DNA from: Hymenobacter busanensis
Lineage (GTDB): Bacteria; Bacteroidota; Bacteroidia; Cytophagales; Hymenobacteraceae
DNA length: 64,000 bases
Direction: 5' to 3'
NCBI RefSeq assembly: GCF_008727865.1
Contig: NZ_VTWU01000002.1
Location: 186,001-250,000 of the forward strand
Part shown: positions 40,403 through 48,524 of the stretch, piece by piece
How positions within the stretch are numbered: position 1 is the stretch's first letter
Layout: the number at the start of each line of letters is the position of its first letter
Translations under genes and position numbers: made by a program
The notes under the pieces: generated by a model
Told to the model about the DNA's origin: nothing
Databases searched by the model: none
Seen by the model: only the letters and a program-made list of their open reading frames with translations

Positions 40403-40473
40403 TAGCGAAGGTTAGGTCGAGTAGTGACCAAACATACGCTAGCGAATTTGTTTTTTCAAGCGAATTTTCGCTA
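40403..40473. promoter_or_regulatory. cluster of TTAGCGAA-type operator words between aceB and its regulator
   Basis: TAGCGAA occurs at 40403-40409 and 40440-40446, AAGCGAA at 40458-40464, and TTCGCTA at 40467-40473. The last two form the palindrome AGCGAA-TT-TTCGCT. One site lies just downstream of the aceB -7 box, one directly beside it, and the palindrome overlaps its -33 region. That is an ideal place for a regulator to block or steer polymerase. Confidence 0.65.
40429..40459 (-). promoter_or_regulatory. aceB promoter (Bacteroidota-type)
   Basis: On the minus strand TTG (40457-40459) is followed after 20 nt by TATGTTTG (40429-40436), a good -33/-7 pair. Transcription would begin near 40422, giving a leader of about 27 nt before the aceB ATG at 40395. 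Confidence 0.7.
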
Positions 40474-40610
40474 ATAATAAATTATTCTCTAAAAATGAGT
40501 CTTTCACTAAATGCAAAGCTGCTTTTGTTTCTTTGTATTCTCCCTTGATACATGTCCACAGCCTATCCGATCAACTGCTGTCAGGCTTTGGCTTACGCTC
40601 ATTTCCCTCT

Positions 40611-42089
40611 ATGCTTACGCACGCCCAGGTTGTTCGCCTGATTTTCGGCCTAAAATTGCGGCAGCTGCGGCAGGAACGCAGTTTTACTCCCGCTGCTCTG
40701 GCACAGGAGGTCGACGTTTCGGTGTCGTATCTGAACGAAATTGAGAAAGGGAAGAAGTATCCCAAGGCCGACAAAATCATGGCTTTTGCACGGGTGCTGG
40801 GCGTGAGCTACGACGAGTTGGTGTCGCTGAATCTAGGCAAGCGGCTGGCGGCCGTGTCGGAGTTGCTGCAGTCGCCGGTGCTGCGCGAGTTTCCGCTGGA
40901 TATGTTCGGGCTCGACCCCAGCCGGCTCATCGAGCTGGTTTCGGACGCACCGACGCGGGTTATGGCGTTTGTGAGTACGCTCTGGGAACTGGCCCGCAAC
41001 TACGAGGTGCGGCAGGAGCACTTTTACCTGGCCGCACTCCGCTCCTACCAGGAGATGCACGAAAACTACTTCGACGACTTGGAGGACGCCGTGCGCAGCT
41101 GCGTGGCGCGCTTTCGGCTGCGCACCGAGCCGCCGTTTGACCTGCATCAGCTGGAAGACTTGCTGGGGCAGGAATACGACTACCTAATCGACCGGCACGA
41201 ACTGGGCACACTGCCCGAACTCCAAGGGCTGCGGTCGGTGTTTCAGCCGGCGGCCAAGCGGCTGCTGTTGCGGCCGGGCCTGTCGCGGGCGCAGGAGGCG
41301 TTTGTGCTGGGGCGCGAAGTGGCGTTCAACTACCTCGGGCTGAAAGACCGGCCGTACACCAACGTGCCGGCCGCTACGCCGGGCTCGTTTGAGCAGGTGC
41401 TGAACCACTTTCGGGCCTCGTATTTCGCCGTGGCGTTGTTGATGGAAGAAAGCCAGCTGGTGGCCGATTTGCAGGCGTTTTTCTCGGCGTCGCGCTGGAA
41501 CGCGGCCCTGCTGCTGGGTTTGCTGGCGCGCTACGAGGTGTCGCCGGAAATGCTGCTGCAGCGCGTAACCAACCTGCTGGCGCGGCACTTCGGCATCGGC
41601 AGCCTGTTCTTCCTGCGCTTCGACCAAGCGCCCGGCGACGAGCGGTTTCAGCTGACCAAGGAGCTGCACCTCTCACGCCTGCACAACCCCCACGGCAACG
41701 AGCTGCAGGAACATTACTGCCGCCGCTGGGTGAGCTTGTGGCTGATGGAGCAGGCCCGCCAGGCCGGCAGCCCCGGCTTGCGCGTGGGCGCGCAACGCTC
41801 CCGCTACTGGGGCACCACCGACGAGTATCTGTGCCTGACCATTGCTCGTTCCGACGCCTCGGGCCACACCACGAGCGTAACAGTGGGCCTGCCCATCGAC
41901 CAGAACCTGCGGCAAAAAGTGGCATTTCTCGACGACGAAGCCATTCCCACGCGCTGGGTGAACGAAACCTGCGAACGGTGCTCGATTCCCGACTGCGAGG
42001 TTCGTGCCGCGCCGCCGGTGGTCATCAACAAGCAGCTGCAACGGCAGGCCCTCACCGATGCCGTGGCGGCGTTGGTGCGCGGGCAATAG
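40611..42089 (+). CDS. XRE-family regulator of the RamB/ScfR type
   Basis: This 492-residue protein has an N-terminal helix-turn-helix (about 11-66: LRQLRQERSFTPAALAQEVDVSVSYLNEIEKG, given here as its span). A long middle part follows, with a region related to the IrrE/ImmA fold whose zinc HExxH motif is absent (GREVAFNYL stands in its place). The C-terminal domain has CERCSIPDCEVR, the cysteine pattern of short-chain fatty acyl regulators (RamB, MccR, PrpR). RamB-type proteins control aceA and aceB in other bacteria, and this gene is divergent from aceB with repeated TAGCGAA words between them. ATG at 40611 is chosen because the HTH domain begins directly after it. Confidence 0.9.
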   Translation: MLTHAQVVRLIFGLKLRQLRQERSFTPAALAQEVDVSVSYLNEIEKGKKYPKADKIMAFARVLGVSYDELVSLNLGKRLAAVSELLQSPVLREFPLDMFGLDPSRLIELVSDAPTRVMAFVSTLWELARNYEVRQEHFYLAALRSYQEMHENYFDDLEDAVRSCVARFRLRTEPPFDLHQLEDLLGQEYDYLIDRHELGTLPELQGLRSVFQPAAKRLLLRPGLSRAQEAFVLGREVAFNYLGLKDRPYTNVPAATPGSFEQVLNHFRASYFAVALLMEESQLVADLQAFFSASRWNAALLLGLLARYEVSPEMLLQRVTNLLARHFGIGSLFFLRFDQAPGDERFQLTKELHLSRLHNPHGNELQEHYCRRWVSLWLMEQARQAGSPGLRVGAQRSRYWGTTDEYLCLTIARSDASGHTTSVTVGLPIDQNLRQKVAFLDDEAIPTRWVNETCERCSIPDCEVRAAPPVVINKQLQRQALTDAVAALVRGQ

Positions 42090-42189
42090 CGCCGTAGCGC
42101 GGAACCCGGCAGCTGGCTGTTAACGTCTCTACTCCATTCCATTCGATGCCGGCACCTTTCCGTACCGGCTTCGCTTCACCGATTGCTCT

Positions 42190-43254
42190 TTGGCCTCTCG
42201 CAGTTCTTCTTCCAAACTCTGGCGCCGTGTAAGCGCGGCCTTGCTGTTGCTCCTGCTGGTGCTGGGCGGCGCCAGCCTATACGCCGCATGGCGGGTGCTG
42301 TGGCGGCCCAACGTAGCTGATTCGGCTTATGGGCCGGCCTACTTGTTTATCCGCACGGGCGCTACTTACCAAAGCGTGCTCGATTCGCTGGAACGGCACG
42401 AGCTGCTGCAGGAGCCGGCCACCTTTAAATGGCTGGCTGAGCGGCGCGGCTACCCCGCGCAGGTGCACCCCGGCCGGTACCGGCTCGATTTCGGCCTCGG
42501 CAACGCGGCCTTGCTGGACCGGTTGCTGCGCGGCGAGCAAGACACGGTGGATTTCGTGCTCGACGCCTTCAAGTACAAGCCGCAACTGGCGCGGCAGATG
42601 CAGCGGCAGCTGGAAGCCGATTCGACTTCACTGCGGCGCTTGCTGAACCGGCAAGCGTGGCTGCAGCAGCAATATGGCGTCGATACCACGTCGGTGCTGA
42701 CGCTCTTTATTCCCGGCCGCTACCGGTTCGTGTGGAATACCTCGACGCTGCAGTTTGTCGACAGCATGGCGGCGCATCACCGCCGGTTCTGGACGGCTGA
42801 GCGCCGCCGCCGGGCCGATTCTTTGCAACTCAGCCCAACCGAGGTGCACGTGCTGGCCAGCATTGTGCAGCGCGAAACCGCCAAGCCAGAGGACAAACCC
42901 GTCATTGCGGGCGTATACCTCAACCGCCTGCGCCGCGGTATGCGCCTGCAAGCCGACCCCACGCTGCTCTGGGCCATCGGTAACTTCGGCGTGAAGCGGG
43001 TCCTGAACCAGGACAAGCTGGTGGATTCGCCCTACAACACCTACAAGCACAAGGGCCTGCCACCCGGCCCCATCACCTCGGCTAACCGCCAGACGCTCGA
43101 CGCCGTGCTGAAGCCTGCCGCGCACCAGTACCTGTTCTTTTGCGCCCGACCCGACGGCAGCGGCTTTTCCGACTTCGCCGTAACGTTTGCCGAGCACAAG
43201 CAAAACGCCCGCCGCTACCAGCGCCGCCTCGACAGCCTCAACATCAAGCGCTGA
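42190..43254 (+). CDS. mltG: endolytic murein transglycosylase MltG
   Basis: This 354-residue protein cuts nascent glycan strands and sets their length. One membrane helix (about 14-34) is followed by a LysM-like region and the YceG/MltG domain. ASIVQRETAKPEDKPVIAGVYLNRL holds the catalytic Glu, and LQADPTLLWAIG and DSPYNTYKHKGLPPGPI are conserved blocks. No ATG stands in frame before the membrane helix; TTG at 42190 is the best start. The nearest gene upstream is the regulator, 100 bp away. Confidence 0.92.
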   Translation: MASRSSSSKLWRRVSAALLLLLLVLGGASLYAAWRVLWRPNVADSAYGPAYLFIRTGATYQSVLDSLERHELLQEPATFKWLAERRGYPAQVHPGRYRLDFGLGNAALLDRLLRGEQDTVDFVLDAFKYKPQLARQMQRQLEADSTSLRRLLNRQAWLQQQYGVDTTSVLTLFIPGRYRFVWNTSTLQFVDSMAAHHRRFWTAERRRRADSLQLSPTEVHVLASIVQRETAKPEDKPVIAGVYLNRLRRGMRLQADPTLLWAIGNFGVKRVLNQDKLVDSPYNTYKHKGLPPGPITSANRQTLDAVLKPAAHQYLFFCARPDGSGFSDFAVTFAEHKQNARRYQRRLDSLNIKR

Positions 43255-43269
43255 AGCGGGAAACACGGC

Positions 43270-44823
43270 TTAGCGCAGCGGAATCAGCCGCAGTTGCACC
43301 GAATCGTGGGCGGCTTGCTGCTGGCGGGCTAGCGTGGCGCGGTAGCCGAGGCCGGTAAACTCGGAGTGCTCCAAGTACAGCAATGGCGCGGTCAGCGGCG
43401 GCTCGGGCCACGCGGCCACGGGCGGCACCGCACGCAAGGAATCGAAGGCCCGCACGTTGGTCACGCGGTGGTAGTCGTCGAGCAGCAGGTAGTGGTAGCC
43501 TTGCCGGCGCAACGCCCGCAGCTGCGCGCCGGTGGTGGCGGGGGTTACGGCAATGCCGTAGCGCTGCGCGGCGGGCACCAGGCCAATACCCACGGTGGTG
43601 GCCACCCGCTGAATGCCGTGCTGATGCAGCCACGCGGCTACTTGCGGGTAGCGCGTGGGTAGGTAGGCGTACACCTCGCGCTGCAACTGCCACACGTTGT
43701 AACCGATAGCGGCTAGTAGTGCTACGACGGTAATGGGCCGCGCAAGCCACTGCCGCAGCACCAATACCACCAGCCCGTACATCGGCACGAAGCCGAACAA
43801 CAGGCCGCGCGGCGCTTTGTAGAGCAACGACATGCCCGCCAGAATGCACACGGCCCACACCAGCAGGTAGGTGGCAATGGGCAGTGGCCGCTGCCGCACT
43901 CCGCCCCCAAACCACACCAACCCGGCCGCCAGTGCCGGCAGCAGCAAGGGTGTTTCGAACGCGGCCAGAAAGCGGAAGTAGTATGACAAATCCAGGTCGC
44001 GGGTGGCTTGCGCGATGCCGCCGCGCCCGGCCGCGTTGGCGCCGGGAAACAGGATGGACACGTATACCGCCGGCCAACGATACACCGGCACGCCCGACAC
44101 CGCCCAGGCCACCACGCTCAGTACCACAAACGGCGCGGCCAGCACCAGCAGCACGCGCCACCAGTTGCCCGAGCGCGTCAGTAGGCCGTCGTGTTGCTGC
44201 ACCTCCAGCACGGCCAGAATGGGCAGCGTGAGCAGGAATTTGTAGTTGATGCTGAGCCCAAACGCCAGCCACGCAGCCGTGCGCAGCAGCGTAGCCCGCG
44301 ACGGATGGTGCAGCCGCTGCCAGTGCGCCCGCAGCAGCCCGGTTAGCGCCAGCAAACTCCAGGAACTCATGATAAAGTCGCGGCCGGAGGCGGTGAGAAA
44401 TACCGAAGAACCCGTAAGCATCACCAGCAGCGCAATTTCGGGGCCGGGCAGGCGGGCGGCGCGGGCAATCCAGTCGGTGAGCAGGCCCAGAGCGGCTACG
44501 GCCACAAGGGCGTTCAGCACGAGGAACACGCGGTAGTCGGTGCTGAACCAGGCCACCGGGGCGTAGAGCAGGTAGAAGGCGGGGCTGCCGTGCCGGAAAA
44601 TCTGGCCGAAGTCGAGATGGGCGACTTGCTGCACAATCTGCCAGTTACGCACCGAGTCGAAATCGGCCAGCGAGGCTTCGGGCAGGCGCCAGAGCCGCAG
44701 CAGCGCCACGGCGGCCAGGGCCGGCAGCAGCCAGCGCAGCTGAGCGGCGGGCAACGGAACGGAAGCGGGAACGGGCTGCACGCGGCGAAGATGGGTATTT
44801 GCTGCCTTTCTTTGCCGTAGCAT
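43270..44823 (-). CDS. polytopic glycosyltransferase of the GT-C type
   Basis: This 517-residue membrane protein has about ten or more helices and, near the start, a periplasmic-loop acidic pair in [10 protein letters not shown], the ArnT/PMT-like GT-C position. A soluble C-terminal part follows (about 380-517). It probably moves a sugar from a polyprenyl-phosphate carrier to lipid, glycan or protein. The frame stays open far upstream over dtd, but ATG at 44823 gives a normal N-terminus; a later GTG near residue 15 is also possible. Its start is only 21 bp from the divergent dtd start, so the two promoters must overlap. Confidence 0.85.
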   Translation of the reverse strand: MLRQRKAANTHLRRVQPVPASVPLPAAQLRWLLPALAAVALLRLWRLPEASLADFDSVRNWQIVQQVAHLDFGQIFRHGSPAFYLLYAPVAWFSTDYRVFLVLNALVAVAALGLLTDWIARAARLPGPEIALLVMLTGSSVFLTASGRDFIMSSWSLLALTGLLRAHWQRLHHPSRATLLRTAAWLAFGLSINYKFLLTLPILAVLEVQQHDGLLTRSGNWWRVLLVLAAPFVVLSVVAWAVSGVPVYRWPAVYVSILFPGANAAGRGGIAQATRDLDLSYYFRFLAAFETPLLLPALAAGLVWFGGGVRQRPLPIATYLLVWAVCILAGMSLLYKAPRGLLFGFVPMYGLVVLVLRQWLARPITVVALLAAIGYNVWQLQREVYAYLPTRYPQVAAWLHQHGIQRVATTVGIGLVPAAQRYGIAVTPATTGAQLRALRRQGYHYLLLDDYHRVTNVRAFDSLRAVPPVAAWPEPPLTAPLLYLEHSEFTGLGYRATLARQQQAAHDSVQLRLIPLR

Positions 44824-44844
44824 CACGTTCCGACGTTCCCGTTT

Positions 44845-45300
44845 ATGCGAGTAGTAGTACAACGCGTCACCGAAGCCTCGGTGACAGTAGAAGGCGAAGT
44901 TACCGGCCAAATTGCGGCCGGCCTGCTGGTGCTGGTCGGGTTTGCCCCTACCGACACCGCCGCCGACCTCGACTGGATGGCCCGCAAGCTGGTGCAGCTG
45001 CGCATTTTTGGCGACGACGAGGGCCGCATGAACCGCTCGGTGCAGGACATCGGCGGCGACGTGCTCGTGGTGAGCCAGTTCACCCTCTTGGCCGACGCCC
45101 GCAAAGGCAACCGCCCCAGCTACATCGGCGCCGCCGGGCCCGACATTGCCGTACCGCTCTACGAGCAGCTTGCGACCCTCTTGCAGCGCCTCATGGGCCG
45201 CCCCGTGGCCACCGGCCGTTTCGGCGCCGACATGAAAGTGCGCCTGCTCAACGACGGCCCCGTGACCATCGTGCTCGACTCGCCCAGTTCCGCCGCCTAA
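44845..45300 (+). CDS. dtd: D-aminoacyl-tRNA deacylase
   Basis: This 151-residue protein removes D-amino acids wrongly attached to t[21 protein letters not shown] opens the family fold. [17 protein letters not shown] carries the active-site SQ-T-L motif, and [13 protein letters not shown] carries the cross-subunit Gly-Pro motif that excludes L-amino acids. The length is normal. A MazG-like gene follows after 13 bp, probably in the same transcript, making a small quality-control pair. Confidence 0.96.
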   Translation: MRVVVQRVTEASVTVEGEVTGQIAAGLLVLVGFAPTDTAADLDWMARKLVQLRIFGDDEGRMNRSVQDIGGDVLVVSQFTLLADARKGNRPSYIGAAGPDIAVPLYEQLATLLQRLMGRPVATGRFGADMKVRLLNDGPVTIVLDSPSSAA

Positions 45301-45313
45301 CTCCACCCGTACC

Positions 45314-45640
45314 ATGACCATCGAAGAAGCCCAACAAACCGTCGACCAGTGGATTCAGACCACCGGCGTGCGGTATTTCAACGAGCTAACCAATATGGCC
45401 ATGCTCACCGAGGAAGTGGGCGAAGTGGCCCGCATCATTGCCCGGCAGTATGGCGAGCAGTCCTTTAAGCCTTCGGACCGCGACAAAGTGCTGGCCGATG
45501 AGTTGGCCGACGTATTGTTTGTGGTGATTTGCCTGGCTAACCAAACCGGCGTGAACCTGACCGAGGCCCTGCAGCGCAACTTGGAGAAGAAAACCCAGCG
45601 CGACGCCATCCGGCACCAGCAAAACGAGAAATTGCGGTAG
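45314..45640 (+). CDS. MazG-like nucleotide pyrophosphohydrolase
   Basis: This 108-residue all-alpha protein has EEVGEVAR and a DELADVL motif, the Mg-binding E-ExxE and ExxD pattern of MazG/dUTPase-like hydrolases. It is the short one-domain form. Members cleave non-canonical or excess NTPs to NMP and PPi. It follows dtd by 13 bp. The exact substrate cannot be told from the sequence. Confidence 0.9.
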   Translation: MTIEEAQQTVDQWIQTTGVRYFNELTNMAMLTEEVGEVARIIARQYGEQSFKPSDRDKVLADELADVLFVVICLANQTGVNLTEALQRNLEKKTQRDAIRHQQNEKLR

Positions 45641-45676
45641 GGGTACGTTGTTGCACGCGCCCGCCGTCAGGTCATT

Positions 45677-45987
45677 CCTGCAAACCGGAATAGCAAACCC
45701 GGGCCTCGTACACCATTCCCCTGCGCGGGAATGGCAAACCGGAGCAGCCGAATGTGAAATCGGAACACCGGAATCCCATTCCGCCGCAGCCGAACGCCGT
45801 TCGGCTACAGCGGAGGGCCCTCCGCTACAGCCGAACGTGAAACCGGTGCAGCCGAATGGCATTCGGCTGCACCGGTTTCACGTTCGGCTGCACAGGAATG
45901 AGGTTTGGCTGCTACGGTTTGCCATTCCGCTGCACAGGAGGGGCCTCAGCTACAACGGAGGCCCCTCCGCTGCACGGGAGGGGCCCC
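45677..45987. repeat. tandem modular repeat: about 14 units of 19-23 bp with internal and inter-unit palindromes
   Basis: The 367-bp gap between the MazG-like gene and the ComB-type gene is largely made of units that start with a GCTGCA/GCTACA/GCCGCA-like 6-mer, followed by two half-sites. The half-sites come from a small set of words: GGAATG, CGAACG or CGAATG, GGAGGG and GGTTT, each also present as its reverse complement (CATTCC, CGTTCG, CCCTCC, AAACC). Clear units begin at 45741, 45762, 45783, 45804, 45824, 45846, 45866, 45887, 45908, 45929, 45949 and 45969. A 31-bp perfect inverted repeat (45828-45858 with 45860-45890, 1-nt spacer) spans three units, and an 18-bp perfect palindrome AGCGGAGGGCCCTCCGCT lies inside another (45809-45826). 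A 133-codon plus-strand frame crosses it but has no start context. Confidence 0.85.
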
Positions 45988-46007
45988 GCCGCCAACTCCG
46001 AAACGGC

Positions 46008-46733
46008 CTAGCCGGCTGCTACCAGCCGGTCGTCCTGCCACACGGGTAGCGTGGTGGGATACTCGTCGAGGCGCAGACAGAAATCAAAGTCTTTGTTGGC
46101 TTCGAGCGAATTCAGGCGCCGCACGTGCGACGACTGCAGCAGGTAGGCATGTAAATCGGGTCGGGCTTGCTGCCACAGGTGCAGCGCGGCCAGGGTATCG
46201 TCGGAGGACGTTACATCGAAGGTAGCGGCCAGGCGCTCGGCCAGGGCCCCACCGAATACGGTGTCTTCGAGGCAAAACTTGCCTTTCCAGCCGGCGCACA
46301 CCACCACCACGTCTTTCTGCTGGGCCTGGGCAAAATCGGCCACGGCCTGCAGGTTCAGGAACGCGCCCACCACCACGGCATCGGCTGCCAAGGAGCGGCG
46401 CAGGGCCAGCGTGCCGTTGGTGGTGCTGATGGCCACGGCCCGGCCACGCACCGGCAGCCTGCCGCCCGGAAGGTAGCCGAAGGGCGAATTCCCGAGGTCG
46501 AAGCCCTCGGCGGCGCGGCCGTCGCGCTCGGCGGCGGTCAGGCAGCCGTGCTGCTGGCCCAGGGCGGCGCATTCGGCCAACTCGGCCACCGGAAATACGT
46601 GCGTCACGCCGTTGGCCAGCGCCGTAACGATGCTGGAGGTGGCGCGCAGAATATCAACCACCACGGCCACCTTGCCGCGCAGGTCGTAGAGCGGCAGCAG
46701 CTCGGGCGAGAAACAGATATCGACGGAGGGCAT
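46008..46733 (-). CDS. 2-phosphosulfolactate phosphatase (ComB family)
   Basis: This 241-residue ComB family protein shows VVVDILRATSSIVTAL (Mg and phosphate site), GNSPFGY, STTNGTLALRR and VCAGWKGKFCLEDTV, all conserved blocks. The family hydrolyses 2-phosphosulfolactate to sulfolactate. Coenzyme M is not expected here, so the enzyme may serve sulfonate metabolism such as precursors of Bacteroidota sulfonolipids. That link is an inference. No neighbouring sulfonate gene is visible. It stands alone between the repeat block and a REP-like element. Confidence 0.9.
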   Translation of the reverse strand: MPSVDICFSPELLPLYDLRGKVAVVVDILRATSSIVTALANGVTHVFPVAELAECAALGQQHGCLTAAERDGRAAEGFDLGNSPFGYLPGGRLPVRGRAVAISTTNGTLALRRSLAADAVVVGAFLNLQAVADFAQAQQKDVVVVCAGWKGKFCLEDTVFGGALAERLAATFDVTSSDDTLAALHLWQQARPDLHAYLLQSSHVRRLNSLEANKDFDFCLRLDEYPTTLPVWQDDRLVAAG

Positions 46734-46754
46734 GGTACGGTGGGTAATGAAATA

Positions 46755-46866
46755 CGTCTGTCATCCTGAGGCGCAGCCGAAGGACCTTTTCACCACTGAA
46801 CGGCCATCGAAACAACGACTCGTTCGGCAAGCATAAGGTCCTTCGCTGCGCTCAGGATGACAGACG
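46755..46866. repeat. REP/MITE-like inverted repeat element
   Basis: The left arm (46755-46788, beginning CGTCTGTCATCCTGAG) and the right arm (46835-46866, ending CTCAGGATGACAGACG) are complementary over about 32 bp with two single-base bulges. A 46-bp middle separates them. The TCATCCTGAG...GAAGGACCTT core resembles an intergenic repeat that I recall as widespread in this group. It lies between two genes on the minus strand. Confidence 0.8.
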
Positions 46867-46882
46867 ATTTGCTAGGTTCAAC

Positions 46883-47983
46883 TTATTCCTCCGTGCCTTT
46901 TACCAGCGGCAGCTTGCTCACGGTGGCGGGCAGGTTTTTGCCGCGCACCTGCACGAAAATGGGGGTACCGGGCTGGCTGTACTCTGTTTTGACGTAGCCC
47001 AGGCCCACACCCTTGCCCAACGAGGGCGACTGGGTGCCCGAGGTAACCTCGCCGATAACCTCGCCGGCTTCGGTCACCAGCGGGTAGTGGCTGCGCGGAA
47101 TGCCGGCAGCGTCCATCACAAAGCCCACCAGCTTGCGCGTCACACCTTGCTCCTTCTGCTGCTTGAGGGCGGCCGAGTTGGTGAATTCTTTGGTGAACTT
47201 GGTAATCCAGCCCAGGCCGCCTTCCAGCGGCGAGGTGGTGTCGTCGATGTCGTTGCCGTAGAGGCAGTAGCCCATTTCCAGGCGCAGCGTGTCGCGGGCG
47301 CCCAGGCCGATGGGCTTCAGGCCGTAGGGCTGGCCGGCTTCCATGATCTTGTCCCATACCTGCCGGGCCGACTGGTTGGGCACGTACAGCTCGAAGCCGC
47401 CCGCGCCGGTGTAGCCGGTGGCCGAGATGATGACATCGGGCACGCCCGCAAACTCGCCCTGCACGAAGGAGTAGTAGGGAATGCTCTTGAGGTCGGCGGC
47501 GGTCAGGCCCTGGAGCGCGTCGGCGGCTTTGGGGCCCTGCACGGCAAACAGGCTCATTTCGTCCGACACGTTCTGCAGGTCGGCGCCCTGGGTGTTGTGC
47601 TGGCTGATCCAGTTCCAGTCTTTGTCGATGTTGGAGGCGTTGACCACCAGCATGTAGTCCTCGTCGGCCAGCTTGTAGACCAGCAAATCGTCGACGATAC
47701 CGCCCTCATTGTTGGGCAGGCACGAGTACTGGGCCTTGCCGTCGGCGAGCTTGCTGGCGTCGTTGCTGGTCACGCGCTGAATCAGGTCGAGGGCATGGGG
47801 GCCGCGCACCCGAAACTCGCCCATGTGCGACACATCAAAAATGCCTACGGCCCGGCGCACGGTGTGGTGCTCGTCGAGGTCGGAGGAGTAGCGCACGGGC
47901 ATGTTGTAGCCGGCGAAGGGCACCATCTTGGCGCCGAGTTGCTGGTGCACGTCGTTGAGCACGACGGTTTTCAGGTCGCTCAT
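46883..47983 (-). CDS. gcvT: aminomethyltransferase, glycine cleavage system T protein
   Basis: This 366-residue T protein releases ammonia and transfers the methylene group from lipoyl-H protein to tetrahydrofolate. [59 protein letters not shown] and the late [13 protein letters not shown] blocks are conserved, and the length is normal. The frame extends upstream, but ATG at 47983 gives the family start and fits the promoter at 48041-48070. The other gcv genes are not nearby. Confidence 0.96.
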   Translation of the reverse strand: MSDLKTVVLNDVHQQLGAKMVPFAGYNMPVRYSSDLDEHHTVRRAVGIFDVSHMGEFRVRGPHALDLIQRVTSNDASKLADGKAQYSCLPNNEGGIVDDLLVYKLADEDYMLVVNASNIDKDWNWISQHNTQGADLQNVSDEMSLFAVQGPKAADALQGLTAADLKSIPYYSFVQGEFAGVPDVIISATGYTGAGGFELYVPNQSARQVWDKIMEAGQPYGLKPIGLGARDTLRLEMGYCLYGNDIDDTTSPLEGGLGWITKFTKEFTNSAALKQQKEQGVTRKLVGFVMDAAGIPRSHYPLVTEAGEVIGEVTSGTQSPSLGKGVGLGYVKTEYSQPGTPIFVQVRGKNLPATVSKLPLVKGTEE

Positions 47984-48040
47984 AAAAACAGGATGCGTGG
48001 GAGGTCGTCGATGGGGAAACTTCGGCCCGGGGGCCGGGCG

Positions 48041-48070
48041 CAAAAGTAGCCCAATTCGGGCGGAGGCCAA
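48041..48070 (-). promoter_or_regulatory. gcvT promoter (Bacteroidota-type)
   Basis: On the minus strand TTG (48068-48070) is followed after 19 nt by TACTTTTG (48041-48048). The gcvT ATG is 57 nt downstream of the box. The divergent CZB gene's box starts 6 bp from this -33, so the two promoters compete for space. Confidence 0.75.
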
Positions 48071-48075
48071 TTGGT

Positions 48076-48083
48076 TATCTTTG
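48076..48083 (+). promoter_or_regulatory. promoter -7 box for the CZB-kinase-regulator operon
   Basis: TATCTTTG lies 48 nt before the ATG at 48132, back-to-back with the gcvT promoter. Confidence 0.6.
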
Positions 48084-48131
48084 GGCCTGGTTGCCCGTTT
48101 ACCCGTCTTCGGCAGGGCGTTATTTGGTTCC

Positions 48132-48500
48132 ATGCCCCGTCCCTTCAAGGAAGAGCTTGACGCCGCCCGGCTCAAGCACGTACTCTTCAAGTCCAAGCTG
48201 CGCTCCTACCTCTACGGGTCGGGCATCGACGATGCGCCCATTCGCGACCCGCGGGTGTGCGCCCTGGGCCAGTGGATTGAGCAGATTGGCCGGCCCCAAT
48301 TTCGGCACCTGCCCGAGATGCAGCAGCTCGACGAACTGCACGAAGAAATGCACCGCGAAGCCAACCGCCTGCTCGACCTTTACGGCGCCGGCCGCCGCGA
48401 CGAAGCCGTGGCCGGGCTGAGCGGCGTCAACCGCTTGGCCGATATGCTGACGGACCTGCTTGATACTTTAGAAGCGAAGTTGCGTACAGAAGGCCGCTAA
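48132..48500 (+). CDS. CZB (chemoreceptor zinc-binding) domain protein
   Basis: This 122-residue stand-alone CZB domain has the four expected ligands: His 16 (RLKHVLFK), Cys 43 (CALGQWI) and His 70 and His 74 (LDELHEEMH). CZB domains bind zinc with sub-micromolar or tighter affinity and sense zinc or hypochlorous acid through the Cys, usually as part of chemoreceptors or cyclases. Here the domain is free, 24 bp before a CHASE3 histidine kinase, which it may inform (inference). ATG at 48132 gives the domain start; the longer upstream frame is not protein-like. Confidence 0.88.
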   Translation: MPRPFKEELDAARLKHVLFKSKLRSYLYGSGIDDAPIRDPRVCALGQWIEQIGRPQFRHLPEMQQLDELHEEMHREANRLLDLYGAGRRDEAVAGLSGVNRLADMLTDLLDTLEAKLRTEGR

Positions 48501-48524
48501 CCCCAGCGCCCCCTGCCGCTCCTG

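Noticed and set aside
45677-45987. CRISPR array
   Set aside because: There are no constant repeats with unique spacers. Units are 19-23 bp, directly adjacent and internally palindromic.
45648-46049. 133-codon frame across the repeat block
   Set aside because: It shows a loose seven-residue period only because the DNA repeats every 21 bp. It has no start context and runs into the 3' end of the ComB gene on the other strand.
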